Positions 23,521-33,988 of a stretch of 64,000 nt of DNA are shown one piece after another. The stretch lies in assembly GCA_021432635.1 (NCBI GenBank), contig MU270045.1:274867-338866 (forward strand). The letters are read 5' to 3'. The stretch is from Thozetella sp. PMI_491. Taxonomy: Eukaryota; Ascomycota; Sordariomycetes; Chaetosphaeriales; Chaetosphaeriaceae. Under the pieces are notes generated by a model. It did not search any database and had not been told where the DNA came from. It saw only the letters and a list, made by a program, of their open reading frames with translations. Position 1 is the stretch's first letter. Each line of letters starts with the position of its first letter. A program made the position numbers and the translations under genes.

Positions 23521-24765
23521 CTACCCCATAAACTGAATACCCCCAACCCAAACTCCTGCAATATTCCTGGTTACACCAATTTCCGCAGTTGGGTCTCCAT
23601 CGACGAGCAGGAGGTCTGCTCTCATTCCTTCCTTGATTGCCCCTCTATCGGACAGGCCAAAATACTTCGCAGGCACTATGGTGGCGGAGTTTAGCGCGTC
23701 CACAGGCGTCATTCCGGCGTCCACATAGTTTTGCAGCTCGTCGTGCATACTGCTCCCGAACAACACGTTGGCGGGAACTCCAGCCTGCACATTCCCGTCT
23801 GTTCCCGCTAGGATCGGGACACCTGCCTTGTAAAGTCTTGCGACAGACTCAGATGCCGCCGCAAAGGTGGCATTCGGGCCTTTCGTTCCAGCCTCGACGA
23901 TAGCGCGCATCATGGTCAGCGTGGGGCATACCACCGTGCCTTGTGCCTTGAACTGGTCTATCAGGGCGTCATCGACTGGAGTGTCGAGCGGCGCATGGTG
24001 GATCTGGTCGGCTCCTGCAACCAACCCTTCCGCATATGCACTGTAGCTTGACGTGTGCAGGACGACTTGCTTGCCCGCTTTATGGGACTCTGCGACGACG
24101 GCATTCTGCTCTTCTTGGCTCAGGCCCGGGTTCGGCGACTCGTTGATTGCCTTGATAAAATCTGCACCCTGCGCCACCTGCTGAGCAACCCATGCGGGAA
24201 TCTCTGCCGTGCTGTTGATTATCGAGGAAGCGAAGACTGGAGGAACCAGCCCAGCGTGAGTGCTGTTCGGCGAGGTTGCCATGAACGATGCGAGCACGAG
24301 AGACGTAAGGCCAGTGTGGTTGCGGAGGGATGCGCATAGTTCCGGGGTAAGGCACATGGCGACGACGGTGGTCGTGACGCCGAAAATAGTAAGATTGGTG
24401 AGATGGGTAACGTTCGACGGGTGCGCATGCGAGTCGATTAAACCCGGTAGAAGGGTCTTGCCTTGGGCATCGAAGCTCGTGGGCGCTGGGCACCTCTGAC
24501 CGATCGCACAAATCTGGCTGATCTTGTCACCTTCGATGATGACAGTGCTCGGCGGCTGAATGGCGCGGCCGTCGAAGATGCGCACATTAGTGATTGCAGT
24601 TCGGTTCGCCGTTGTCAGACAGCTACGCATAGCACGAGCTGAAATATTCTCAGAGATAGTAGACTCGTAATCTAGTCGAGCAAAAACATCTCCATGGCCG
24701 TGAAGGCAGGCCGAGACCGCCGGCAACAGAAGGGAATAAGCGACGGCGGAGGAGGAGACGCGCAT
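23521..24765 (-). CDS. Secreted amidohydrolase (imidazolonepropionase/prolidase-like metal hydrolase)
   Basis: A single exon of 414 residues. The protein has a signal peptide (about 1-19, ending SAC), so it is probably extracellular or vacuolar. All metal-binding elements of the amidohydrolase superfamily are present: HxH in LIDSHAHPS (H113, H115), a candidate carboxylated lysine in FIKAI (K205), H237 in VVLHTSS, H256/H257 in DQIHHAP and the catalytic D323 in LAGTDGN. The C-terminal GAIKEGMRADLLLVDGDP is the classic return strand to the small beta-domain. The enzyme should hydrolyse an amide-type bond using one or two divalent metals. The substrate cannot be predicted. N-glycosylation sequons are abundant, consistent with secretion. 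Confidence 0.92.
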   Translation of the reverse strand: MRVSSSAVAYSLLLPAVSACLHGHGDVFARLDYESTISENISARAMRSCLTTANRTAITNVRIFDGRAIQPPSTVIIEGDKISQICAIGQRCPAPTSFDAQGKTLLPGLIDSHAHPSNVTHLTNLTIFGVTTTVVAMCLTPELCASLRNHTGLTSLVLASFMATSPNSTHAGLVPPVFASSIINSTAEIPAWVAQQVAQGADFIKAINESPNPGLSQEEQNAVVAESHKAGKQVVLHTSSYSAYAEGLVAGADQIHHAPLDTPVDDALIDQFKAQGTVVCPTLTMMRAIVEAGTKGPNATFAAASESVARLYKAGVPILAGTDGNVQAGVPANVLFGSSMHDELQNYVDAGMTPVDALNSATIVPAKYFGLSDRGAIKEGMRADLLLVDGDPTAEIGVTRNIAGVWVGGIQFMG

Positions 24766-25458
24766 GATGGTAGGGAGAGAGAGGCAACTATAGTCAATAG
24801 TTCTGTGGCTGACCTAGAAGATCGCTTGCTTGAGGTAACTATTAGATCATGAGAGCGCATGGAAGAGGCCTATATATGTGGCCCTGGCCCGGGCATCGTG
24901 GCACTGGCCAACATTCGACCTACCGGGGACTCACCAAGATGCACGGAGGGAGGACACCGCCGCGCCGAGCGACCCTGAGGCGTTGGGCCAACCACAAAGC
25001 CCGACCGCCGAGAAGTCGCAGGTATTTACCAATTTGGTCAAAAGGCATAATCCGCCGGCGCCCGGGGCCCGCATAGACCCAGGGCATGTCTTAGCTAGGG
25101 GGGCTACGGCTAGGGCGGGCGAAGAGCTAAGATGTCATCTCGCCTTCGGGGGTGGAGTTTACCATAATTACGGGGCCGCAGCGCCACGCCGCTTGGCTGA
25201 TCGGATCGCAGGTTTTTCTCGAAAGAGGAATAGCGTTATCTAGCGCCCCACCGCAAGGGAGGGTGCAGAAGATGATGTATTTGTTGACGAACAGCCAGCG
25301 CCTGGACACGCAGCACCGGTTTACTACGATTAGAGAATATTTTAAAATAGGCAACTCGAGTAGTGACCTATCATTTTCTGTGAAATTAACATTCCTAGAA
25401 ATGGCTCCTTCGGTTTTTGCCTCCCTGGTCGATCACCTAACTAGCTTCCTTGGATGCC
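24766..25458. other. Intergenic region, 0.7 kb
   Basis: Contains only unconvincing short frames. It lies upstream of the amidohydrolase start and beyond the 3' end of the decayed hydrolase. Confidence 0.45.
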
Positions 25459-26560
25459 TCATCTAACCCATCCATGAACTACGTTAAAAGTGTCGAGCGC
25501 CGTCAGGTGAAGGTTCACATCGTGTCCGGTTTCTGGGACCGCGTAGAACCTATATTTCTTCGAATTAGGGAACAATGCTCCCTTGCCGTTCAACATCTCG
25601 TCGCACGTCTTTCTCTATAGGGGGTTGCATCCCGCCGCTTCTTTTGCGCCAGTGAATACGAACACCGGCCCTTTGAACCCCGTCGCCGGCGCGAAGGACG
25701 GCCTCAGCAGCTCTCTGGGAGTTACCGTGTCGGCTCGGTTGTAGTCTAGGCATGCAATAGCCGGGTCGTAGCGACCTGCATAAAAGCTTCTTCGCGGTCG
25801 ACTGGTTGCCAACCACCAAGTACCCGGGTCGCAGGCTAGCGTACCGTGGGTAGATGGAACTCGATGGGGCTAGGTTTGCGAATAGCGGTGCCCAGGCCGC
25901 TCTTTAGACTGCGATGCTACAGCCTGTGGCAATGAGCGCTTCGATGTCTTCGGGGTAGCTCCGAGCGAGAGACATGCCCACATATTGCCGTGCGAGTGGC
26001 CCACATACCCGATCTGATCGAAGGCGTGGCCGAGACTATTGCGTTGTTGAATGCAGGTGATGAGTTGGTGCAGAACCTCGACTTCCAGAGGGGCTTGGAG
26101 GACCACCCCGGCGTCCGGATGCTGGGTGTTCAGCACGATCAATACCTATGGCATGGTAGCCTTGTCTGGCCGCGAGTAACGGCCGGTTGTAAATGTCTGC
26201 TTTTTCGAATCCAGTCCAGTATGGCTTATCGTATGTTACTCCGTGAACTAGCACCCGGAGAGAATTGCGTGCGGTCCCTGGAGGCGAGGAGCAATAAATG
26301 CTGTTGACGTAGAAAATGTCATTCACAGGGACGGTCCCATTCGTTTCCAGCGCTGCCGGGCTTGCTTGGCCTTCGGACAAGAACTCCAAAATGGCGCTCT
26401 CGTTTCTAGGATCCGAAGGATAGGTGTAGTTGGCATTCTCCGTAGTTGCGTTGATCTGGGAATAGACTGGTGAGCATAGAGCGCCGGGAGTAGAGGAGTT
26501 TAATACGAGACGTGCAAACCAATGGCAAACGAACGGAGTAGAACACCTTACTAATATCAT
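25459..26560 (-). pseudogene. Decayed secreted alpha/beta-hydrolase
   Basis: Fragments of one alpha/beta-hydrolase follow each other in order on this strand but in different frames. They are an N-terminal part with FYVNSIYC, a segment with the nucleophile elbow GHSHG, a piece reading YPEDIEALIATGCS, then YAGRYDPAIACLDY, KGPVFVFTGAKE, and finally VPETGHDVNLHLTALDTF with the catalytic His. Getting from one to the next needs at least three frame changes and passes two in-frame stops (one after CSIAV, one after CNPL). No intron with proper splice sites explains these shifts. A signal-peptide exon is not evident. The family includes secreted esterase/lipase-like proteins. I conclude it is a relatively recent pseudogene, since similarity is still easily read. 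Confidence 0.8.
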
Positions 26561-26963
26561 TTTTTCGATGTTAGTCTGTTGAGCGAGATCTTTGGATGAT
26601 ATAGAATGTCATGCAATGCGTCTCCGATTGTTTCAAATATCCACTATGGCGGTCCATCATATGCAACATCTTCGGAGTTGCTCTTCCTCCCACTCCCACT
26701 GGCTATTGCCCGGGGTTATTACATAAGACGGTATTATTTGACCACTGAGCTTCATAAGCAAGTTGTTTAATAGCTAAGATTATAGTATGACACCGGGCTT
26801 CAGAGTTACGTGGAATGACGAGAGCCGATATCAGAAATGTTACATTGCATCATATCCTAGTTCGATTAAGGGGGTTCTAGCCTTAGAGTTGACCCGGGGC
26901 TTCCGGGCGTATCCCTTACTTGCGGTCAAAGCCGTCATCTACAACCACCAAATACACGACTCG
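26561..26963. other. Intergenic region, 0.4 kb
   Basis: Moderately AT-rich. I see nothing in it. A missing first exon of the decayed hydrolase would have to lie here but is not recognisable. Confidence 0.4.
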
Positions 26964-27830
26964 CTAGTTCTTAGACTTGAGAAAACTATCTGGGATGAGA
27001 TGGCCCAGAATGCGGCGCATCAGAAAGCGGGGAGGGGGTGCTTTCGCTACCTTCGACATGCCAGCAGACGGTGATATTCTGTGATCCGCCATCTTCGTTG
27101 CGAAGCCGTGTATCAAGTCATCTACTGCAGCACCAGTTGCCCGCGAAGTGTCGATCTCACTATAGTCGCAGTTCCACAGCTCAGCGAGCGACGACACTTG
27201 GCCAAGCAACTCCGGGCCACCCGGTACATCCCGAGAGCTGGACTCATCCTCTAGATGCGCTAGACTTGCGTTCGTATTTGCAACCAGGGCCATGGGTATC
27301 CATCGCTCGCTTTTCTTGTCTGAGGACATCAGACCGTGAGCCGTTGCTGCCCTCTCCATTAGACGGCGCATTTCCTTGGCGGCGTCCAACGTGCGGCGGG
27401 ACGCCGGGTTCACCACAATGACAAACCCATGAGAATAATTGATATGATGGTCCAAGAGCGGGCCATTACACCACTCCGGGGGAACCTGGACCAGCTCGAC
27501 CAAGGTCGGCCGGCCGCGAAGATTGAGGACTTTTGCGCACTGCTCGGATCCCTTGGAATCTCGGCCGTACTGAGGGATGATTAGCAAGTGCTCGCTGGAT
27601 GGCCGTTGTAGCGAACTAGCAGGGCCTAGTTAACCCACCTTGGTCAGGAGGGCTTGGCGGCCTGTGAATTCGTCGTGGTCCCCGCAGACGACAATTCGGT
27701 ACTCGGGTGGAAGACGCGAGTTGCGCTCGATGAAGTGCGGATTGTCTATCTCCGAGTCAGTGCCCGCTTTCGAACAAGAATGGATATCCGTGCGACGCAC
27801 CAAAGGAGTCGTTGCCCTCCATGGCAGCAT
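26964..27830 (-). CDS. Ras-like small GTPase-fold protein with degenerate G motifs
   Basis: Two exons (27830-27639, 27569-26964) give 265 residues; the 69-nt intron has GTGGGT, a GCTAAT branch site and CAG. The order of elements is that of a Ras-family domain. A beta-1/P-loop region (YRIVVCGDHDEFTGRQALLTK) starts it, and PTLVELVQVP replaces the DTAGQE region. HGFVIVVNPASRRTLDAAKEM matches the Ras segment for strand 4 and the following helix. PMALVANTN stands where NKxD should be, and EIDTSRATG where ETSAK should be. The P-loop Lys-Ser/Thr and the NKxD Lys and Asp are replaced, so normal GTP binding and hydrolysis are doubtful. The C-terminus ends in KSKN without a CaaX box. I read it as a Ras-like pseudo-GTPase. 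The first 40 residues are not conserved-looking, and the start is less certain. Confidence 0.62.
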
Positions 27831-28476
27831 TCAAGGAGCTACGCGGATGTGAGCGGTGTGAGCCGCAAAGTGCCTCGTCAGGATTTAACCTGTCGCAATC
27901 GCATAGGAAGAGAGCCCCGTGGTAAGCCCCGAGAGACCACAATATCTGCAGCCAACGGCCAATCAGAATGCGACCCGTGCAGGGGATTTCAGTGGCGGGC
28001 GCTGTAGCACCTGCTGGATTTGTTCGCGTGCGTCCTGGGGTCCAAGCCGGAATGCTGTGTCCCCACTCACTCGTCCGTGCCACAATCACCTCTGCCCCCG
28101 CCAAACAGGCAGCCCCCAAGCAATGTAGTAGGAGTTTAGCTTGAAGGCTAGCAAGCCGAAATACACACTGGGGGTGGGAGGAGATGACTCGGCGACAGAA
28201 GGAATGAGATTCGGGTGTCTTAACCGCAGATCTATCTCGTCGATATCTGTTAGGATGCTCGGTGGATCGAGCATTTGTTCTACGGGACGACCGAGGACCT
28301 AGAAAGGAATGAACATATTCTTTGGAGGGAGACCACCTAATATAAGAAGACCTCACGGACTGCTGGCTCTAACCTTGTCCCCAGAGTCTTACAATGCTAC
28401 CAGAACGCCTGTATGCTAGTGTACATAGAGCCGGCCAATTATTTATAGCTACACTTGGACCCTTCGCTCCGTCTGG
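27831..28476. other. Intergenic region, possible gene relic at about 28090-28310
   Basis: On the minus strand an open segment reads VLGRPVEQMLDPPSIL and continues with DIDEIDLRL and PSVYFGLLAFKL. This faintly recalls the end of the central domain of Zn2Cys6 transcription factors (LGRP...DIDV.LP). No zinc cluster or long frame accompanies it. It may be a relic or chance. Confidence 0.25.
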
Positions 28477-29982
28477 TTAAAAAAAACAGCACGACCTCGC
28501 CTTGGTCTTGGATTTCTTCGAAATGGGTGGCGGCACAGAGTAGGATGATTGCGATGTGCCATACTTTTCAGGAACTGCGTGGCTGCTGTTCGGATGCCAG
28601 ACAGGGTGAGTTGGCCGGGAGGGATTTGCCTGAGGGTCCTCTCCGTATCTGCCTGCTACGGTAACCGGTGCAGGGACGACTGGTAGTCTTGGTGGCTGTC
28701 CGTAGGCCGGGCCATAGCCCCCGGGCCTTGAAGAGCTCTCCGATGCTGTTGGCCGCCTGCCTGTTTTCTGTGGCATCAGCGATGGATGAGACGGGGTCGT
28801 CTGCATATAGGCATTGCGGACATCGTGACGCTTAGCGGCTGGAGGTGGAGCAGTTGGGTGAGGTGCTGAATGCGTGAGAAGTTTATCGTTGAACGATGAT
28901 GATTTTGCAGGATTTCCTTTCCCAGGAGCGGTGTGGGAGGAAAGGCTCCGGCCTGGCGGAGGTGGAATCGGCCATGTTCCCCTTGTCTTTGGGGCTGGGT
29001 GATAGTTCACCTTAGCCTTAGGTTTGGTCTTCAGATTTGTGCGTTGCGCAGCTAATTGCGCCAACCATAGTTCCCATTCTGCACAGGAGCCTACCCCGTA
29101 GAGTCTCCTGTCCACCGCTGTGAGCTCCAGGATCTTTGCAGGCTCTGGTCTTTCCATGCTAAACCGCCAAGAATCGAGAAAGCACGCTGCCATATATTGC
29201 CCCCGAGGATTGAAGGTAGCCCCCACCCCGTCAACGTGGGCGCGATCTCCAGCCGTTTGAATGGGGTTCGGCAAAGTCGGGTTGTAGTAGAGTGCCCGCA
29301 AATCTTGACAACACCTTTCCAGCTTCTCTGTGCATGCTTTGACTTTCGGGTCTTTGCCTAATTGGCCGAGGCGGTTTTGTCTGATCGTCCTGCCGATACT
29401 CGCTAGACCTACTAATGTGCTGTACCGTGGTGAACTAGAAGCGACCGTGAAGACGGACTTGTGTTCGTGAAACATTATACATGTTGCCAAGCCCGGCCAG
29501 AACGGGTCTCTGGTAGTCCGGTCTGGAATGCTCCTGATCCGATTTTCCATGGCAATTAGTTTCGTTCGAAGCATGTTGATACTTCCCCAGTCATCTCCAC
29601 GGGAAGAGACGCGATATGCGTTGAGCGCCTGGGCAACAATTCGGAAAAATAGCGTCATAGGGCAGAGGCATTGATAGGCCTTCAAGTTAATGGATGGCAG
29701 TTTTGCCTGTTGGCTTGCCACTGGAAAGCCCCCGAGATTCAAATCTGGGTTCGATTTTTTAAGGTGGCGTCGGATGAAGGAGAACCAAAGCTTAAGGTCC
29801 CTGATTAGGTCGAAAAGCGGCTTCATCATCTCGGTACGGTTCAAATCATGGAACAGTAGGGTCCGATTTGCCATGTCCATCGCTGCGCTGAAAATGATGT
29901 CGACATTCCGCTCTGCGGCTTCCAGCTCAGAAACTACCGTATCTGGTGTGTCTTCCAGAGAAAGCTTTAAGATGGATGTCAT
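28477..29982 (-). CDS. Hypothetical protein with Pro-rich tail ending in a polybasic CaaX box
   Basis: A single exon of 501 residues. Residues 1-320 are mainly helical and of no family I recognise. Residues 320-490 are rich in Pro, Ser and Gln and look disordered. The protein ends KKSKTKARSCCFF: a basic run followed by CCFF. This fits a CaaX prenylation box (Cys, two small or hydrophobic residues, Phe), with an extra Cys as possible palmitoylation site. It is the membrane-targeting arrangement of Ras and Rho proteins, though this protein is no GTPase. It lies 0.65 kb upstream of the Ras-like gene on the same strand. Prenylation is inferred from the motif only. Confidence 0.7.
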   Translation of the reverse strand: MTSILKLSLEDTPDTVVSELEAAERNVDIIFSAAMDMANRTLLFHDLNRTEMMKPLFDLIRDLKLWFSFIRRHLKKSNPDLNLGGFPVASQQAKLPSINLKAYQCLCPMTLFFRIVAQALNAYRVSSRGDDWGSINMLRTKLIAMENRIRSIPDRTTRDPFWPGLATCIMFHEHKSVFTVASSSPRYSTLVGLASIGRTIRQNRLGQLGKDPKVKACTEKLERCCQDLRALYYNPTLPNPIQTAGDRAHVDGVGATFNPRGQYMAACFLDSWRFSMERPEPAKILELTAVDRRLYGVGSCAEWELWLAQLAAQRTNLKTKPKAKVNYHPAPKTRGTWPIPPPPGRSLSSHTAPGKGNPAKSSSFNDKLLTHSAPHPTAPPPAAKRHDVRNAYMQTTPSHPSLMPQKTGRRPTASESSSRPGGYGPAYGQPPRLPVVPAPVTVAGRYGEDPQANPSRPTHPVWHPNSSHAVPEKYGTSQSSYSVPPPISKKSKTKARSCCFF

Positions 29983-31326
29983 GATTGCTGGTGCACATAA
30001 ATAGCTCGCTGGGAAACTTCTGTGGTGGTGGTTCGCAACGCCTGCTGTCCTCGAAGAGCGGCAGGGAGGCAGTAGGTGGATGATTCAGTCCGCTACTGGA
30101 ATATATCAGAGCAAGTCTTATTGAGGGACCGAGCATAGGTGAACCGACCTCTAATTATTGGATTAGTACATCCAAAAGTTGACGGCGATCTTGGAACTCG
30201 GTCTATAGCGTAACTCAAGGGGCCAAACTCAAGGGGCCATGCTCAGATGGAATCCCGTATGGTGGTGTAACAGAACGGAGCCTGCAGAATGCCACTGCGT
30301 ATATCGACTACTGAAATAAATATCACTTGACTAAATCAGTACTTAGTAGATACATGTACGCACAAACATGTTAGTTCGCTTGGTGTTTCATTGTCTCCGA
30401 GCGGAGGAGCACTGTCTGCGGTGTGTCTACCAACCATATCTACACCAGTACATTGTTGGCTTCAGCGATGTAACATGCTGAAATTTGAACGCCGAAACTG
30501 CAACAACTGCAACCCCCATAGCCCACAGGTGGCTATTCATGGTGAAATCCAGGAGCCTTTCTACGGCGCGCTTGGGTCTTGGGTCTAATGACCAGAGGGC
30601 CATCACGAGGACTTGCCGGGCCAGTCGAGGCCATGCCTGCTGAGCGATACGCCAGGGATGCAAATGCGGGCGGAATGTAGCCGGTTTTAACAACAGCGTT
30701 GATGCTGTTGGTTGAGTCTTGCATATTCAGATGAAAATCCAACCTGAAGCACTCAGAGACTAGATGCCAGGTCAACGAAGGACCTGGGCAGGGGCCTCAT
30801 GGTAGGTTGCTATTGGTCCCGGCCTCCTCTGCTTTAGTGGCGCTGGCGGTTAATCCCAGGCGGTTCGTGAAACAGCGACCGCTGTTGGCCATGTCTGCTG
30901 AGCTAACCAGCCAATCATCGCCGAACGGGGAGTGGAGACTTGCCCACGGCTTGTACAATCAAAATAGAACAGTAGTGCCCTTGGAGGGAGCCAGGTATTT
31001 CTGATAAGTCCCATCAAATGCCTCTGAAGGCAGGATATATCAATTCCTGTCGCGCGTAGTACACGAGATATCCAACTCTGTCGTTTTAGCAGCCCAAGGT
31101 ACCCAGGTAGCTTCTGTCCGTGCCACACAGCCCCCCTCCCTCCTAAGCCAATCACGATACGTAATCGGCGCCAGGGCCGATGGAGCTCGATACCCCAACC
31201 GCCGATTATCACATACGGGCTGAACAAAGCTCCGAAATGCCTCCAGACACTCACCTTTCTTCAACCTCTCATTGTCTTACAGAATCAAACCATCAACTCA
31301 GATCCTTGTCGCTACCTATTTTCACA
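29983..31326. other. Intergenic region, 1.3 kb
   Basis: Divergent promoter region. Frames here are short and overlapping. The final 100 bp before 31327 are CT-rich with short A runs, like a fungal 5' UTR. Confidence 0.45.
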
Positions 31327-32463
31327 ATGACTTCTGCTTCAGCTTCCACAAGCTCCTCACCCACTCTTGTCGACCAAGGTGAGCCGAGTAGTGAAGCGAT
31401 CCTTAGACAGGTCGTTAACAATGTTCCTTTAGAAGATGGTACATCTCCTGCAGATGAAAGCCATGAAAACAGCGACAGTGATGAAGAGGATCTAGAAGTT
31501 GACCAGCAAAGCTGGATGGAGGACGAGGATGAATCGATGGAGATCACGGAGGAGCAACACGACAATCACATAGACACAACCGTCTTCAAGAACCCATGGC
31601 TTCACGAGTGGGAGTCGGATTGGCATGGTGGCTGGATCCGCAAGGACGATCGCAGCTTGCCCAACGACCATTTCTATGAGAACGAGGTGACGCAGCGGTG
31701 GATGCAGGCCCTGTCAGGCGTGCGCCGGAATGCCATTTCGTTACTCCTCGAGCCTCGAGGTGCAACTGACAGCTGTCAAATACCGCTCTTCAAAGACGGA
31801 AATGGCTGGGAATACCACATCTCCTTGGATATTGGAAGGTTCAAGCTGCCAAGAATCGAGTGCCCAGCTATCTCGGGCGACCCTTTTCTGGCAGCATCAC
31901 TATTTGAGCTCAGGGCTCGCGCTCGAGGCTCCGAAAACCAACCGACCGATCAAACTCCCGCCATTCCCAGGTTTGCCGTGCAACTTGGAATACTAAAGGT
32001 TCGGAGTGATGCAAGATATCCCAAGCACTTCAGCACACCGACAACCGTGACCGAAGCTACTGACTATAAAGTCTTTGTCGACGTGGATAGCGACGACATG
32101 CCGCTCTGGCTTCTCGCGCCACGCTCCCAGTTACAGGCACGCTTGAACAATCCATGGTGGGGCCCGTACCATGCGATACGCCAACTGCCAATGTTCAATG
32201 GCCTCCTGGAAAATGATGATTGCGGCTACGACTGTGCTTGCATTCTCCCCTCAATCCGTCGCCTTGGTAGTCGTCCGCCCAATCCAGATGCGCCAAGCTT
32301 TGACGAAGCATGCCAGCTGATACGCGCCACTCGGGCGATCATCGATCCTGCCGGTCTCCTTTTGACCATGGACAGAGTCAAGGACTTCAACGGGGGAGTG
32401 CCAATGCAGGCTTGCCGACGCGTACTCCCCTTTTCTGATCTCGGGCTTGACTCGCTGGCGTAA
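31327..32463 (+). CDS. Hypothetical protein with acidic Ser-rich N-terminus
   Basis: A single exon of 378 residues. The N-terminal 100 residues are rich in Ser, Glu and Asp (for example SDSDEEDLEVDQQ) and probably disordered. The rest is globular, with many Trp (WLHEWESDWHGGW, NPWWGPYH) and a Cys cluster in DDCGYDCACIL. I recognise no family. An ATG at 31180 in the same frame would add 49 residues. I prefer 31327 because of its CACA-ATG context and the CT-rich leader upstream. Nothing indicates a signal peptide or membrane segment. The acidic stretch could be a transactivation or protein-contact region, without other support. Confidence 0.62.
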   Translation: MTSASASTSSSPTLVDQGEPSSEAILRQVVNNVPLEDGTSPADESHENSDSDEEDLEVDQQSWMEDEDESMEITEEQHDNHIDTTVFKNPWLHEWESDWHGGWIRKDDRSLPNDHFYENEVTQRWMQALSGVRRNAISLLLEPRGATDSCQIPLFKDGNGWEYHISLDIGRFKLPRIECPAISGDPFLAASLFELRARARGSENQPTDQTPAIPRFAVQLGILKVRSDARYPKHFSTPTTVTEATDYKVFVDVDSDDMPLWLLAPRSQLQARLNNPWWGPYHAIRQLPMFNGLLENDDCGYDCACILPSIRRLGSRPPNPDAPSFDEACQLIRATRAIIDPAGLLLTMDRVKDFNGGVPMQACRRVLPFSDLGLDSLA

Positions 32464-33013
32464 GTCTGGATCTTTGTCACTTTAGAGTGCTAGCGGAATA
32501 AAGACGCTTCGCTTTCTCTGCATGTCTTTTTATCTTACTTAATATTCCTGTAGGTAGCTAGTAAGAAACCATAACCCGCTTTCCTCTATTGGAAAATATC
32601 TCCCCCTGGCAACTGGGTAGATATTGCATGAGGTAATGACTCCTCAAGTCGACAGTAGAAGCTATGATCCGAGTTTAGTTACTGGACAAACCTCGTCGAT
32701 CGACTGCCAAGACAGGTATGACGTTCTAGGAGCGCCACATTAACACAGCTCAGGCACCAAGATTGAACCTGGGCGGATATCGATTCGTAGAGCCGGTTTG
32801 CTGGGAGCACCGCTAAAAATACGAGTTACCGTTACGCATTTCCCCTTTCCAGAGATCCTAGTGGGGCCCATCTCACCTCATAGCCTTAATCTAAGCTGGG
32901 CTGTAACCTCTTGGCAATGGGGATGCGTCGAAATATATAAGATAGGTATCTACTTAAAAAATCGTTCTGCAGTAATTGGTGCTAAACACCAAATCATCAT
33001 TTCAATTTTCATT
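32464..33013. other. Intergenic region, 0.55 kb
   Basis: AT-rich in its first half. It contains GAAATATATAAGATAGG at about 32930, a plausible TATA element about 80 bp before the GH43 start. Confidence 0.45.
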
Positions 33014-33988
33014 ATGACACTCAGTAACGAGTTTCTCAAATTCCTTTCCATTTCATCCTTCCTTGTAGGGACTCTGGCCCTTCCAAGCCAGCATCTAGAA
33101 GCGGGTCTCGAGGAGAGACAAACCGGCACGCCTATTAACCCCATTTTGGACGGATGGTATGCCGACCCTGACGCTGTCAAATTCGGGGACACCTATTGGA
33201 TTTACCCAACAAAATCCGCAGGCGGCTCCGGCGTTGCCCACTTCGATGCGTTCTCCAGCAAAGACCTGGTGACTTGGACTAAACACCCGAAAGTCTTCAC
33301 GGTTGACGAATCTTCGTGGACCAACCGGGCGCTCTGGGCCCCTAGCGTCGTTAAGAAAGGCGACAAGTTCCACCTCTACTTCTCGGCTAACGCACCTCCG
33401 GGGAATGGCACCGAGAAGTACGGGATCGGCGTTGCGGTGGCCGATAGTCCGGCAGGGCCCTTCGTCGACCCCATCAACAAACCGATCATAGGCTCATTCA
33501 TCAACGGCGCCGATCCGATCGATCAGCAGATCTTCCACGACGATGACGGTAAGGACTACATGGTCTGGGGCAATAGCAAGGCCATGATTGCGCCGTTCGA
33601 CCTTGACACATACAAGCTAGACCACGCCAACATCAAAGACATAACCCCCAAGCCCGACTACTTCGAAGGACCATACATGCTGGAGCACGAAGGGATCTAT
33701 TACTTCATGTGGTCCTTGGGTGCATGGAATGGGCCTGACTATCGCGTGGCGTACGCGAGCTCCGACTCGCTATTCGGACCCTTCCAGAGCAAAGGCGTGA
33801 TCCTCAAGCAGGATGGCGTGGTCGCCGATGGCCCCGGACATAACGCAGTTCTAAAGGATTCTAACGGCCAGTTCTGGATTGTCTATCACCGGAGGATCAT
33901 TGGGGATTCCGTGAATGGCCACCGTGTGCTTGCTATCGACAAGCTGAACATTCACAATGGCACAATCGATGTCGTCAAGATGACGTAG
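33014..33988 (+). CDS. Secreted glycoside hydrolase family 43 enzyme
   Basis: A single exon of 324 residues. A signal peptide (about 1-22) is followed by a Kex2-like LEER site near 35. The five-bladed beta-propeller triad of GH43 is visible: base D51 in GWYADPD, pKa-modulating D170 in PIDQQIF, and acid E218 in YFEGPYM. The GPGHNAV loop carries the conserved His. Family members remove arabinose or xylose units from arabinan, arabinoxylan or related plant polysaccharides, or act on galactan. The domain is short and lacks a C-terminal beta-sandwich or CBM, which favours an arabinanase/exo-galactanase-like subfamily, but specificity is not decidable here. Start at the ATG directly before the signal peptide. 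Confidence 0.93.
   Translation: MTLSNEFLKFLSISSFLVGTLALPSQHLEAGLEERQTGTPINPILDGWYADPDAVKFGDTYWIYPTKSAGGSGVAHFDAFSSKDLVTWTKHPKVFTVDESSWTNRALWAPSVVKKGDKFHLYFSANAPPGNGTEKYGIGVAVADSPAGPFVDPINKPIIGSFINGADPIDQQIFHDDDGKDYMVWGNSKAMIAPFDLDTYKLDHANIKDITPKPDYFEGPYMLEHEGIYYFMWSLGAWNGPDYRVAYASSDSLFGPFQSKGVILKQDGVVADGPGHNAVLKDSNGQFWIVYHRRIIGDSVNGHRVLAIDKLNIHNGTIDVVKMT

Noticed and set aside
24849-25243. Open frames upstream of the amidohydrolase
   Set aside because: Overlapping plus-strand frames rich in Arg, Pro and Ala, without similarity to any family or good start context.
31180-31326. Upstream in-frame ATG extending the acidic hypothetical protein by 49 residues
   Set aside because: The extension lacks conserved features, and the CT-rich leader with CACA-ATG at 31327 looks like the true start.
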